In this document: piece after piece, positions 22,546 to 31,337 of the stretch
Numbering within the stretch: position 1 is the stretch's first letter
How the letters are laid out: the number at the start of each line of letters is the position of its first letter
Origin: a virus
Strand: one strand, 5' to 3'
IMG/VR virus record: IMGVR_UViG_3300033571_006631
Span: 1-36,591 of that record
DNA length: 36,591 nt
Program-made: the position numbers and the translations under genes
The notes under the pieces: generated by a model
What the model was told of the DNA's origin: nothing
Databases searched by the model: none
The model's input: only the letters and a program-made list of their open reading frames with translations

Positions 22546-22865
22546 TAGTCATCCATTGCAATCATCAACATTAGTAAATGTATTCTATGTTTACGTTCTG
22601 CGCCAAATAGCTCACCAGGTAAAGGAGTGTCTATTAGCTTTTGGCGTAATACTTGCTCTAACCGTAATGGAGATGCGCTTTCTGGGATGACAATATCCTT
22701 CTGTCTAGCTTGTAGTAACTGAGCAGCTATTTGTTCCTCAAGAAGCTCTTCTTCTCTCTTTTTGCGCTTGGCATAAGCACCGCTGCCAAGGATATCAGAA
22801 TTATCAAGCCATCCCCCTGGCAACCCATATAGTAAATGCAAATGGTTTTGAAAGGCACTAATCAC
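22545..22865 (-). CDS. Hypothetical small head-region protein, 106 aa
   Basis: The start overlaps the end of the large beta protein by eight bases. The product has a short aromatic N-terminus (AFQNHLHLLYGLPGGWLDN), a strongly charged central helix (KRKKREEELLEEQIAAQLLQ) and ends in Met/Leu-rich sequence (IHLLMLMIAMDD). No domain is recognised. Its place between virion genes suggests an assembly or minor structural role. Confidence 0.55.
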   Translation of the reverse strand: MISAFQNHLHLLYGLPGGWLDNSDILGSGAYAKRKKREEELLEEQIAAQLLQARQKDIVIPESASPLRLEQVLRQKLIDTPLPGELFGAERKHRIHLLMLMIAMDD

Positions 22866-25800
22866 TATTTAGTCCAGTAATAGGTTGAGCATTTGGGCTA
22901 TTGGTTATGCTACGAGTGCCTAAAACAGTCGTTTCATTTGATTTAGTAACAACTAGCTTATTGGTTGAATCATTAACATAAGTATTGTGCGTACCTTGAG
23001 CCACCATGCCATACATACTTTTTAACGATATAGGATCGCCAAATGTAGATGCTTCAGCATTAGCCGTCGAGCGTCGTAAAAATGTATCAGCAAGATTGTT
23101 GTATGCATCTTGCGTGGTTGAAATGCCATCGGTCAAATATACACGATTTGGATCCATGTGAATTGAACCAGATGTTGTAGCAATAACTGTCATGTCATCG
23201 CTACGATATAAACGGCCTCCGCTAATTAGAACTGGCGTCGCTTGTGTGTTGTCGAGTTTTAAATCTAACTTTGCTACGTCAATTTCATAGTTTACTTCAT
23301 CGGTTGGGTCCACAACGTCGAACCATTGAGCAATTCCATTCTGCGTGGTCTCAACGTATCGTAACCACGCATAAACGCGCTGCACTGTTGTAATCTGATC
23401 TGGGTCTGAGATATCCACCTGAATGTTAGGATAGTCGGCCACAAACTCCGTTACAAGCGACCCATCTACTCCATTCAGTATATAAATAGCATCGTCCTGA
23501 GCGTTAGACGTTGCAGAGAATCCTGTGCTTGTAGCGATAGCAAGCAGCGTTTGAGGGAGTTTGCCTAACTTAGCAACGCGAATACGAATCGTATCTCCTG
23601 CCGATGCTTGCGTTCCGAGATAGTATTCGTATGAATAGGAAGTACCAGAGACTACACCGTTATATAGTTCTGTTGATGTTGTTTGATTGTAGATCTGAAT
23701 ACGAGAGCCAGATAGGAGGTTTGATATTACTCCCGTTCCATCAAAAGGCAGCGGGTAAAGAGTACCCTGATCTGTTGCTGTAGTTGTCGTATCAACACGA
23801 ATAAAGTTGATTGCATTTGTAGTCGATGCTGTATTGACCGTAGCTCGCAGCTTAAACCTAAAACCGTTTGTCGGAGAAAGAGCACCAACTCCTGAGAGAT
23901 TGGCTCCTGTTGCAGCAAGCCAAGTTCCGTTCCACCCGCTACCTGTGTCATATTGGAAATCTAACGTGAAGTTTGCGGAATTTGTTCCAGTAAAAGTCGG
24001 CGTAGTGTTTGCTAGTCCGATATGACCTAAGACAACCCACGGCGTTTCCCATGTAGCAGAATCGCCAATGTTTATCATAATTAGTGTGCCAGCCGAATTG
24101 AATCCGCTTCCAGCTCCTAGTGATTGTGTAAAGTATGCCGAATCGAATGACGTTGGCTTATTAGCACAAAAGACCAGACGACCAGTCGTAGCAGCAGTGA
24201 AGCAATCGTAAAATGATGCTCCGAACGTAACTGACTGTGGAGTCGTGTTATTTAAACTTTTAATTCCACGAAATTTTATGTTTTTACCTAATAATACAAC
24301 TGCATCTGAGTAATCGCTCCAACAATTATCAACAGTTGTGTCTGTAACGTCAGCGTTTACTTGTATCGCCCCTGAATTTCCGCTTCGTGAATTAACGACA
24401 TAAGATCTGCTAATGTATGTTCCACTGCTGGTTGAACCAACTGCGGCAATATTCAATGTAAGATTTTGAAGATCTAAAGGAATAGACTGTGATCCAATAT
24501 TTGTTATTTTTACATTTTTGCATGACGCGTTTACGTTGATCAGGTTGTTGTACGGCTGAACACTAGATATTCCCTGAAAAAATGTAATTGGGCCAGTAAT
24601 CTCAGCGTCTGTGCACGTTCCAATATTTATTCCTGACTCTGGCTGAGTCGCGTCTGTAATCCCGATTAATCTGTCCGCGTAAATAAATCCTGTTACTGTC
24701 ACTTTATCGACATGAGTATTAAGAAAGCACGAGCCTCCGATACAAGTCAGATTTGTAATCGTCATTGTACCGCATCGACTTGTTTGAAATGGGTAAATTA
24801 CTGTAGCATTTCTATTGACGCTTCCTGTCGCTCCAAACATTTCAAGCTGACAATTTGAAACTGTAAATCCGTTACAATTTGACATGTTTAGTGCGTCAGC
24901 ATCTGTAGAGCTTGACTCATGTCTAGCCATTCGACAGCTATCAACGGTTCCTCCATTGACGCACGAGCTAATTACAAATGGTCTAGCATTTAATCCGGAT
25001 AGTCCTCCCAGAGGAAACAAACCAACAGCAACATTATATATGTTAGTGTTTCCTGTGCAGTTAAATAGCGAATTTCCTAGAGTAAAGGCAGAATCCTGAA
25101 CGTCTACATATTTTGGATTACCCCAGTTATTCTGCCAGTTACTAATCTGTTTATAAATATCAACAGCGCCGTTATTTGCCGATTGAATCCTATATCTAGT
25201 AGCAACTGCGGTTCCGTTTAGAGTATTTGCATTCCAGTTAGTAGAGTTTGAGTTGCTACAAATGACGTTTGGAATTCTAACTGCGCACCCTGCCGGTGGA
25301 AGATAACCACAGGCATTTGCACCACTCAGCGCAATCGTAATGACGCCAGTAGTGGCATTGCACCCAAAGTATTTTCCACGCTGGTCAGTAGCGATGAACT
25401 TGGTTGCTGTATTCCATCTAACGCCATCTGCACCGTTCAGCCACCACTCGTAAAATCCTGATCCTGGAGACGTTTCAACCAATATAGCGGGGCAATGATC
25501 CGCTACTGGATATTGAAACGTCTGGTCATTGAGACCGTTTGTCGTCCCAAGAACATAATAATCGCCACGAATCGTAAAGTTTCCAAGTGCAACCGGATTA
25601 ATAGCTAAATTTTCACCGCCGACAACATGAATCCATGACGTGCTGCCTGCCCCTCCAGCAGTAACAGTAGCGCCACCAGGTAAATTAATTATTTCACCAG
25701 CAACGAATGGAACTCCAAATTTATATCGAAGTTTAATAATTCCAGTTGCAGGCATTGCCGCACCGGCTACAGCAGGAGTAAGTGAGCCAGTAGCCCAAAC

Positions 25801-26112
25801 TCTTGTAAGCTCTCCAGCTCCGCCCGAAGTTGTTCCTATTACAGCATTTAAACCAAGAGCTGCTTGTGTTGGCACTAAACCAGTACTTGCAGTAAAAGGT
25901 ACTTCCCAAATTTGCGTACCATCAATATAAATACTACCACCGAGACTAGTGGAAGGATTTATATTGCCCATTACCGCGGCTTGCTGATTCCAGCGTACAT
26001 CTGCATCAATAGTCAAACTACCACTGTTGATGGTTATTGTTTCGCCATTGAGCAATCCAGCGATTGCGGGATCATCGTAGTTTACATCTGTGGTGATGGT
26101 TTGATTGGCCAC
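22858..26112 (-). CDS. Giant beta-rich virion protein (beta-helix/spike-like), 1084 aa
   Basis: The protein is dominated by Thr, Asn, Gly, Ser and short strands. About residues 320-620 resemble a right-handed beta-helix with Asn/Cys ladders (ISSCVNGGTVDSCRMARHES, LNMSNCNGFTVSNCQLEMFG, DVTDTTVDNCWSDYSDAVVL). The C-terminal 250 residues form a different domain (DAIYILNGVDGSLVTEFVAD, YEIDVAKLDLKLDNTQATPV). Such proteins are spikes or appendage components. It is encoded between portal and scaffold genes, away from the tail fibre, which is notable. Exact virion location is unknown. Confidence 0.65.
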   Translation of the reverse strand: MANQTITTDVNYDDPAIAGLLNGETITINSGSLTIDADVRWNQQAAVMGNINPSTSLGGSIYIDGTQIWEVPFTASTGLVPTQAALGLNAVIGTTSGGAGELTRVWATGSLTPAVAGAAMPATGIIKLRYKFGVPFVAGEIINLPGGATVTAGGAGSTSWIHVVGGENLAINPVALGNFTIRGDYYVLGTTNGLNDQTFQYPVADHCPAILVETSPGSGFYEWWLNGADGVRWNTATKFIATDQRGKYFGCNATTGVITIALSGANACGYLPPAGCAVRIPNVICSNSNSTNWNANTLNGTAVATRYRIQSANNGAVDIYKQISNWQNNWGNPKYVDVQDSAFTLGNSLFNCTGNTNIYNVAVGLFPLGGLSGLNARPFVISSCVNGGTVDSCRMARHESSSTDADALNMSNCNGFTVSNCQLEMFGATGSVNRNATVIYPFQTSRCGTMTITNLTCIGGSCFLNTHVDKVTVTGFIYADRLIGITDATQPESGINIGTCTDAEITGPITFFQGISSVQPYNNLINVNASCKNVKITNIGSQSIPLDLQNLTLNIAAVGSTSSGTYISRSYVVNSRSGNSGAIQVNADVTDTTVDNCWSDYSDAVVLLGKNIKFRGIKSLNNTTPQSVTFGASFYDCFTAATTGRLVFCANKPTSFDSAYFTQSLGAGSGFNSAGTLIMINIGDSATWETPWVVLGHIGLANTTPTFTGTNSANFTLDFQYDTGSGWNGTWLAATGANLSGVGALSPTNGFRFKLRATVNTASTTNAINFIRVDTTTTATDQGTLYPLPFDGTGVISNLLSGSRIQIYNQTTSTELYNGVVSGTSYSYEYYLGTQASAGDTIRIRVAKLGKLPQTLLAIATSTGFSATSNAQDDAIYILNGVDGSLVTEFVADYPNIQVDISDPDQITTVQRVYAWLRYVETTQNGIAQWFDVVDPTDEVNYEIDVAKLDLKLDNTQATPVLISGGRLYRSDDMTVIATTSGSIHMDPNRVYLTDGISTTQDAYNNLADTFLRRSTANAEASTFGDPISLKSMYGMVAQGTHNTYVNDSTNKLVVTKSNETTVLGTRSITNSPNAQPITGLNSD

Positions 26113-26115
26113 GGA

Positions 26116-28692
26116 TTAACTCTCCGTCTCGTTTTCTTCGTCTAAATCATCTAATTCAATACTCGGATTACCTAACTCATCCGTTGTAATTTTCCCACGT
26201 CGCTTAGCTCTTTTTGGCATTATGTTGTTAATTACAATAGGATTTGCTTTGCTTTCTTCTTTTGGAGTTGTAGTCAGCGTTTGCATGGCGATTCTAATGC
26301 GCTCTAATTCGTTTTCAGAATTAAGACGTCTTTCTTCCATTAACTTTTCTGATTCGCTCATGCGAATACGCATTTGCTCTAATTCTAGTTTTTGAATTTC
26401 AAGAATTTGAGACATACGATTTGTTTCTTGAGCAATAGCAGCTTTGTTTGCTTCGCCTTGAGCTGTAGATTGAATTTTCATCATATCTACTTGCACTGAA
26501 TTAGATTTAATCTGCAATTCTTGTTGCGCTAGTCCAAGCTCTTGCTGTTTAAGATATTCTTCAAATTGTTGCTTTTGAATTGCTAATTGCGAGTCAAGTT
26601 GGTCGCGTTGCATTTTTAACTGCTGTTCTTGGTATGCAAGTTGGTTTTTTGTAGACTTATCTTGCATTTCCATTTGAGCAGCTTGCAACCTAGCTTGTGA
26701 TTCTACTTGTGCTATTTGCAGCCGACCTTGTACTTCAAGAGTCGTTGGATCCGGCGGCGGCGGTTGTTTAGCCGCTTCTTCCTTCGCCTTAGCAATATCG
26801 CCAATTTGCTGCATAGCTTTTGTAAAAATTCCATCTAACTCTTTGCCTCCCTTCATGCGTTTAATCATGTTTTGAAACAAAGACATGCTAAAATCTAACA
26901 ATGGCGGGTATTGCTCTACTAACCCTCGCATTTGATCAAAAAATGCTCCGGCACGTTCTATTAACATTGCGCCATCTTGCTGTTGCTGTTGCTGATCAAT
27001 AGCAATCATGCTGTCAGATGCGATTTGTATGCGATAGCTACGCTTTTTATTATCTCGCAAAATTTGAATAATTTGCTGCTTCATTTCATCAATTTTTTGC
27101 AGCATGTTTGGTTCTGGCATTGGAGGTGGAGCCATTGGCGCACCTGACTCATCTGGTGATACACCTTCTGGTCCTGGAGCTGGAGGAGGCGGAGGAGGAG
27201 CAATATAAATAGTTGGCTCTATCAAAACATCTGCATCGCCTACTTCTAAAATAGTTTGCTCGTCAAATTGCTCTGCAATAATTGTGCCAAGATTGCTAAT
27301 AGCATCTGAAACAAACTTGCTAAACATGTTTTGACGCACTACTAATCCTAAAGAGGACCATTGATTTTCAAGTCTGTTAGCTGTGGCTGATTTGTATTGT
27401 TCGCTAGTTCCACGAAGCAAATCCGAAACTTTTAATGTTTCGTACAGTTGTTGTAAGCCATTAGTTCGAGCGCCTTGAAGCACATTTAAAGCGTTTACAA
27501 ATGGTTCTACGGGATAAAACTCAACGCCAGCTTGCAACCCGCCACGACCTTTGTAACTTGGCCAGTTAGTAATAGGAGAGCCTTTCAAGTCGCCGCTAAA
27601 CAACTGCTCAACGTTTGGACCCATTGCAGCGTCATAAAGAAAGTTTGTGCGAATAGCTTGAGTAACAGCATGAATACGAGTTGTAAGTCGCTCTACTTCT
27701 AGTATTTGATCTCGAACATGCGTGTAATCTGAAACAGGAATTACTGAATCGGGGTCATTGGATTGTCTTATAACAGAGCAAGGATAAAATTTTTCAAATT
27801 TTGTTGGCGGTTCTGAAGATTCAATAATAGGGTTATCGCCGTTTTTTTGCAGCCAATAAACCTTGCCGGTGGCTTCGCACCAAATCTCGTGTAACTCCGC
27901 TTTACCTTCGTATTTATCGTCTTTTCGTGCTATGTCTTTTTTGCTTACCTCAGGGAATGAATCATAACTTAAATCATCAGCAACTTCTCGGCCAAACAAA
28001 GCTTCTGCTTGCATTCGATCAAGGTAAGCTCGACGCGCTTGCCATTCAATTTCATCTTCTGTGCGAGCATCTGAGCAATCGTAATCGTTGTATTGAACAA
28101 TATCCAGCAATGCTTTTTCACTGGTTTTTTGCTCTATTTCTACGGATGCAATAAAAATGTTTCCTTCTCCAGGCGTCAAAATGTTGACGTCTCCAGTGTA
28201 AGGCTTGCCTGTTCCGTCAATAAATTGACCGCTAGGATCTTTAATAACAGCAATTTCTTGCAATACTTTTTCAAACTTGGCAGCGTACCTTGCCCAAAGC
28301 ACACTTTGACCCGTGAGCAAAAATTGTAGTGCTGCGTTATATCCTATTTTATCAAAGTCAAAATGCAGATCCATTGCATATTGAGTGTTACGCTCAAGAA
28401 TTACACTACCAAGTTCGTATGGAATGCCACCTGACCGTTTCCGCAGATTTACTTCTGCTTTTGGCGTAGAAGAGTAGTAGGCAGGAAGCAAAGTATTAAC
28501 ACAATACCACCAAACATTAAGTCGTCTCTCAGCATCATTTAGAATGCCTACTTGTTTTTGTGCATTATAAACTCTAATTGATTCTTCTGCTTGTTCTACG
28601 AATCTTTTGCGATGTTCTTGAGATTGAGTAATTTGAGCTTTCCACCAACGAGGAGAATACTTTTGAATTAACGGCTTTATTTTTACGCTCAT
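26116..28692 (-). CDS. Portal protein, 858 aa
   Basis: The start overlaps the terminase stop (ATGA) with AAGGAT upstream. The first 480 residues show portal-like blocks: an N-terminal helical clamp (SPRWWKAQITQSQEHRKRFV), AERRLNVWWYCVNTLLPAYY, QFLLTGQSVLWARYAAKF, YNDYDCSDARTEDEIEWQAR and YKSATANRLENQWSSLGLVV. A Pro-rich linker (APPPPPPAPGPEG, about 500) is followed by a long Gln/Glu-rich coiled coil (640-810), like the barrel helices of P22-type portals. The dodecameric ring is the DNA channel and docks the terminase. Confidence 0.82.
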   Translation of the reverse strand: MSVKIKPLIQKYSPRWWKAQITQSQEHRKRFVEQAEESIRVYNAQKQVGILNDAERRLNVWWYCVNTLLPAYYSSTPKAEVNLRKRSGGIPYELGSVILERNTQYAMDLHFDFDKIGYNAALQFLLTGQSVLWARYAAKFEKVLQEIAVIKDPSGQFIDGTGKPYTGDVNILTPGEGNIFIASVEIEQKTSEKALLDIVQYNDYDCSDARTEDEIEWQARRAYLDRMQAEALFGREVADDLSYDSFPEVSKKDIARKDDKYEGKAELHEIWCEATGKVYWLQKNGDNPIIESSEPPTKFEKFYPCSVIRQSNDPDSVIPVSDYTHVRDQILEVERLTTRIHAVTQAIRTNFLYDAAMGPNVEQLFSGDLKGSPITNWPSYKGRGGLQAGVEFYPVEPFVNALNVLQGARTNGLQQLYETLKVSDLLRGTSEQYKSATANRLENQWSSLGLVVRQNMFSKFVSDAISNLGTIIAEQFDEQTILEVGDADVLIEPTIYIAPPPPPPAPGPEGVSPDESGAPMAPPPMPEPNMLQKIDEMKQQIIQILRDNKKRSYRIQIASDSMIAIDQQQQQQDGAMLIERAGAFFDQMRGLVEQYPPLLDFSMSLFQNMIKRMKGGKELDGIFTKAMQQIGDIAKAKEEAAKQPPPPDPTTLEVQGRLQIAQVESQARLQAAQMEMQDKSTKNQLAYQEQQLKMQRDQLDSQLAIQKQQFEEYLKQQELGLAQQELQIKSNSVQVDMMKIQSTAQGEANKAAIAQETNRMSQILEIQKLELEQMRIRMSESEKLMEERRLNSENELERIRIAMQTLTTTPKEESKANPIVINNIMPKRAKRRGKITTDELGNPSIELDDLDEENETES

Positions 28693-30971
28693 ATCCTTGC
28701 TCGTTTTGATTGCGAACGAATTTGATTTATATATGCTTGCAGTTTAATTCGACCCTTATTAAATACTGCTGCTGGTTGTTCCCACTTTGCATCAATCAAA
28801 CGCCCTTTGCAGAGGTATCTTAATGCGTCACAGTTATGAGACACAACCCTATTAGCCAATACAAAGGTACTGGTAGCTGGCACACTTAGGCAATACACAT
28901 CTTGCGGGGCTTCGGTATAAGCGATGGATTTAATCGCCTTCGTCGTGCGCTCATTTTGCAATTCCGATGGCAATACTTTGATTTGTGTTTCATATTGAGT
29001 TTGGTTTGATATTTCTTGCTGCAAAATTGACACGTCATTTGAATATAAGGCATATCCTGCGCCACTTTCTTTGCATGGATAGAGTGCCATTTTCGACCCT
29101 CCCCAGATTTGTGCCATTGTATTGCTGCGGGAACTGCATTCAACACTATATTTTGCGCCGCTGCTTGTCGTCGTTCTGGTGTCATATGATTGCTCAAATG
29201 AACCTTTGCTTCCAGCAATTCTAAATTGCTTATTTGATTGTTTGCTTTGTTCCCATCCTTGTGATGGATGTGCATTCCTTTTGGAATTGCGCCATTGAAG
29301 TATTCCCAAACTTTTCTGTGCAATCGTCTTGAGCCACGAACGCCCTTTTGTTGCGATGAAAAGTAATTTCCGCAACGGTAATACTTTATGTTGTTGAATT
29401 CTTGAACGGTCTCTGAAATAACCTTTACCATAGGTAACGCAACGTATCAGATCGTCGGAGGTTAAGCAATTAGCTTCTTTAAACGTGCCATCAGCAAGCA
29501 TGAATTTATGATCTGGAGTGCATGTTATTTCACTATTATCTTCCAAAATAATTTTCATGACCTCAGCATTTTTGCGGGTAAGAAAGCCGCAAGCCTCATG
29601 ATAATACCCATCATGTGCAAGTACATGAATGCTAAAATCGCCGCATAAATCTTTAATTGGAAGTGGACCAGAATCGGTTAAAATAAGAGTATCGCCGGTA
29701 AGACAGGCATGATCATTGCCAGTAGAATCTGCATCCTCTGGCCGTCGCTTATCTATGGATAAGGATGGTAAAGTTTCTAACAAATATGGGCAAGTAGCAA
29801 AAATGTATAGCAAAGGCGGATTAGCGACTAGCCGTTGTCGAATCTGCGACCATCCTGAAATGCGATCATTATCCGCTGCGCGAAAGCTAGGAAATTTATA
29901 CTTCGCAAACACGGTTGTGAATTGATCAGCAATACTTGGTCCGCCTTCGTGATTAAAAATACTAGGATCGGCAAATGCTAGTGGATTTTCTCCGACGGAT
30001 ACAGATCCGATTCTATTAGCCTGATCAATGTTATCAACTCCTTTTCCCCACATTTCTCTGTAGATAATAATTGCTCCTTGTGGATACGGTACTTCATTGC
30101 CCGAATCGTCTCGGCCTGATGAAACAGCACCCCAAACAGCAGCAAATGGACTCCGATAACCCCAGTCATACCCCATATACCTGTGCCAATGTTTAGGCAT
30201 GTTAAAAGGACTAATAATGTGTTTAGAGCTAAACTCAGGAAAGTAACTGCCTTCATGGATTTCAAAATCTCCTTCTAGCCATGCTCTGACAAGCTCAGGA
30301 GAGCCTACCATGTGCAATCGATTAATATATTCAGGGTCTCTTGCTAATAGAATTTGATTATCATGTACGCGACTAGGAATATAAATATAATCAAAACTTG
30401 CCCCATTCGGTAACATTTTTTTAAGCAGCTTCATTCCTTTAGGAGCTGGCTTAATAAATAATTCTTTTAGCCAACTATGCCCAATACCACCAGGGTTAAA
30501 CGTAAGGATAACCTGACCGCCACCCTTGCCTCGTAGCGCTCCAAATAACTTCCAGATACAGCTTGGGTCAGCATAATTACCCGCCTCCTCGACAGCCGCA
30601 TGGCTTAACGACTGGCCTTGAAATTTTTCAGCATCAGCATCATTGGCTAAGGGTCTAAAACGTAGGCGACCACCACCTAAGAAGGTAAACTGCTTTTTCT
30701 GATCCTGCCAGTGCGCTTTAAGGGGTAGGTAAATTTGCTTAGCACGCTCAATAAGGTCATCAGCTTGAGGAAGTTCTTTACGAAAAAAAACTGCATTAAA
30801 ATCTTTGCCCCATTGTTCTTGCGCTATTGCAAACTTGCCAAGTACCCCGTCGGTCTTACCTCCACCTCGTGCACCACCATAACCAACTAGTGTAATGGGG
30901 CAGTTTACCAGGGCCTCCTGCGGACCCTGTTGAGGCCGCCATACGACATTTACATCAAGATTATTGGTCAT
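28689..30971 (-). CDS. terL: Terminase large subunit interrupted by an intein
   Basis: The ORF has 760 codons; removing the 291-residue intein leaves 469, a normal TerL length. The ATPase has Walker A in VGYGGARGGGKTDGV (about 27-41), Walker B in LSHAAVEEAGNY and the coupling motif VILTFNPGG. The RNase-H-like nuclease shows YMGYDWGYRSPFAAVWG, then PLAFADPS, and finally NDHA^CDALRYL, interrupted at the caret by the intein (residues 423-713). TerL cuts and pumps DNA into the procapsid. Its first bases overlap a zinc-ribbon ORF and its stop overlaps the portal start. Splicing must occur to restore the nuclease motif. Confidence 0.9.
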   Translation of the reverse strand: MTNNLDVNVVWRPQQGPQEALVNCPITLVGYGGARGGGKTDGVLGKFAIAQEQWGKDFNAVFFRKELPQADDLIERAKQIYLPLKAHWQDQKKQFTFLGGGRLRFRPLANDADAEKFQGQSLSHAAVEEAGNYADPSCIWKLFGALRGKGGGQVILTFNPGGIGHSWLKELFIKPAPKGMKLLKKMLPNGASFDYIYIPSRVHDNQILLARDPEYINRLHMVGSPELVRAWLEGDFEIHEGSYFPEFSSKHIISPFNMPKHWHRYMGYDWGYRSPFAAVWGAVSSGRDDSGNEVPYPQGAIIIYREMWGKGVDNIDQANRIGSVSVGENPLAFADPSIFNHEGGPSIADQFTTVFAKYKFPSFRAADNDRISGWSQIRQRLVANPPLLYIFATCPYLLETLPSLSIDKRRPEDADSTGNDHACLTGDTLILTDSGPLPIKDLCGDFSIHVLAHDGYYHEACGFLTRKNAEVMKIILEDNSEITCTPDHKFMLADGTFKEANCLTSDDLIRCVTYGKGYFRDRSRIQQHKVLPLRKLLFIATKGRSWLKTIAQKSLGILQWRNSKRNAHPSQGWEQSKQSNKQFRIAGSKGSFEQSYDTRTTTSSGAKYSVECSSRSNTMAQIWGGSKMALYPCKESGAGYALYSNDVSILQQEISNQTQYETQIKVLPSELQNERTTKAIKSIAYTEAPQDVYCLSVPATSTFVLANRVVSHNCDALRYLCKGRLIDAKWEQPAAVFNKGRIKLQAYINQIRSQSKRARI
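28833..29705 (-). mobile_element. Intein inserted in terL, 291 residues
   Basis: The splice-critical residues are all present: Cys1 in CLTGDTLILTDSGPLPIKDL, block B as EITCTPDHKFML (T-x-x-H), block F as DVYCLSVPATSTFVLANRVV, and the C-terminal SHN before +1 Cys. It therefore should splice itself out. The in-frame region between about residues 92 and 262 is Ser/Thr/Gln/Lys-rich and shows no LAGLIDADG or HNH motif. That same DNA encodes an HNH protein in the +1 frame. The insertion lies in the conserved D-H-x-x-D-A-L-R-Y nuclease motif, a typical choice for inteins. Confidence 0.88.
28886..29431 (-). CDS. HNH homing endonuclease nested in the intein, +1 frame, 181 aa
   Basis: The ORF is complete, on the same strand as terL and fully inside the intein codons (about 92-273). 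The N-terminal part (NNIKYYRCGNYFSSQ, RRLHRKVWEYFNGAIPKG) leads to a full HNH core, MHIHHKDGNKANNQISNLEL followed by LSNH. The C-terminus has a treble-clef-like zinc finger (CQFCSKK and CHRNCKMSARRRR). An in-frame TGA lies 18 bases before the ATG, so the start is fixed. No Shine-Dalgarno is visible upstream. Its last codons overlap intein block F. It probably cuts intein-free terL alleles and so drives homing; this is inferred. Confidence 0.8.
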   Translation of the reverse strand: MVKVISETVQEFNNIKYYRCGNYFSSQQKGVRGSRRLHRKVWEYFNGAIPKGMHIHHKDGNKANNQISNLELLEAKVHLSNHMTPERRQAAAQNIVLNAVPAAIQWHKSGEGRKWHSIHAKKVAQDMPYIQMTCQFCSKKYQTKLNMKHKSKYCHRNCKMSARRRRLNPSLIPKPRKMCIA

Positions 30972-31164
30972 TTACGCCCAAAGTATAAATGCGACTAACA
31001 CTGCATTTTGGGTTTTGGCAAATAAAATAACTTTCTCCTTGCCCTGCAAATAAACTTACATAAGGTCTAGTGCTTTCTTGTTTTAGTGTGGAAATAACCT
31101 CACATTTAGGGCACCGCATTATTTCTGGCTTTTCGTCATCTTTAAAGCTGTGCTCAATTCCCAT
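30961..31164 (-). CDS. Small zinc-ribbon protein upstream of terL, 67 aa
   Basis: The sequence contains MRCPKCEVIS and, 27 residues later, FICQNPKCSVSR, a C-x2-C plus C-x4-C zinc-ribbon layout. It overlaps the terL start by 11 bases and the previous zinc-ribbon ORF by 46. Shine-Dalgarno-like GGAGGAG lies farther upstream than usual. It may be an accessory packaging or regulatory protein; identity unknown. Confidence 0.55.
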   Translation of the reverse strand: MGIEHSFKDDEKPEIMRCPKCEVISTLKQESTRPYVSLFAGQGESYFICQNPKCSVSRIYTLGVNDQ

Positions 31165-31337
31165 ATTTTATCGTGCTCCTCCTTACTAACCTTATGATCA
31201 ATTAACCTGAAAGATTTTTTGCACCACTTAAAACCACAAACTATCCATAAGTTATCTGTAACAATAGCACCATACAAGTTACATTGTGGACATTTATAGT
31301 ATTCAATCTTCTGATTGGGTAAGGTATTTTTGAACAA
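31119..31337 (-). CDS. Small zinc-ribbon protein, 72 aa (start uncertain)
   Basis: The frame runs to 31385, but that would overlap terS by 83 bases; TTG 31337 with AAAGAAG upstream is a plausible start. It contains YYKCPQCNLYG and WIVCGFKWCKKSF, again a two-pair zinc-ribbon layout, and a charged helical C-terminus (SKEEHDKIWELSTALKM). With its neighbour it gives two zinc-ribbon ORFs in tandem between small and large terminase genes, possibly a duplication. No family is recognised. Confidence 0.5.
   Translation of the reverse strand: MFKNTLPNQKIEYYKCPQCNLYGAIVTDNLWIVCGFKWCKKSFRLIDHKVSKEEHDKIWELSTALKMTKSQK

Noticed and set aside
29978-30265. A 95-codon minus-strand ORF inside terL in another frame, with two hydrophobic stretches
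   Set aside because: It overlaps conserved terminase ATPase/nuclease coding, starts with TTG or a poorly spaced ATG, and matches no family. Open frames of this length occur in several shadow positions here, unlike the nested HNH which has a recognisable domain.
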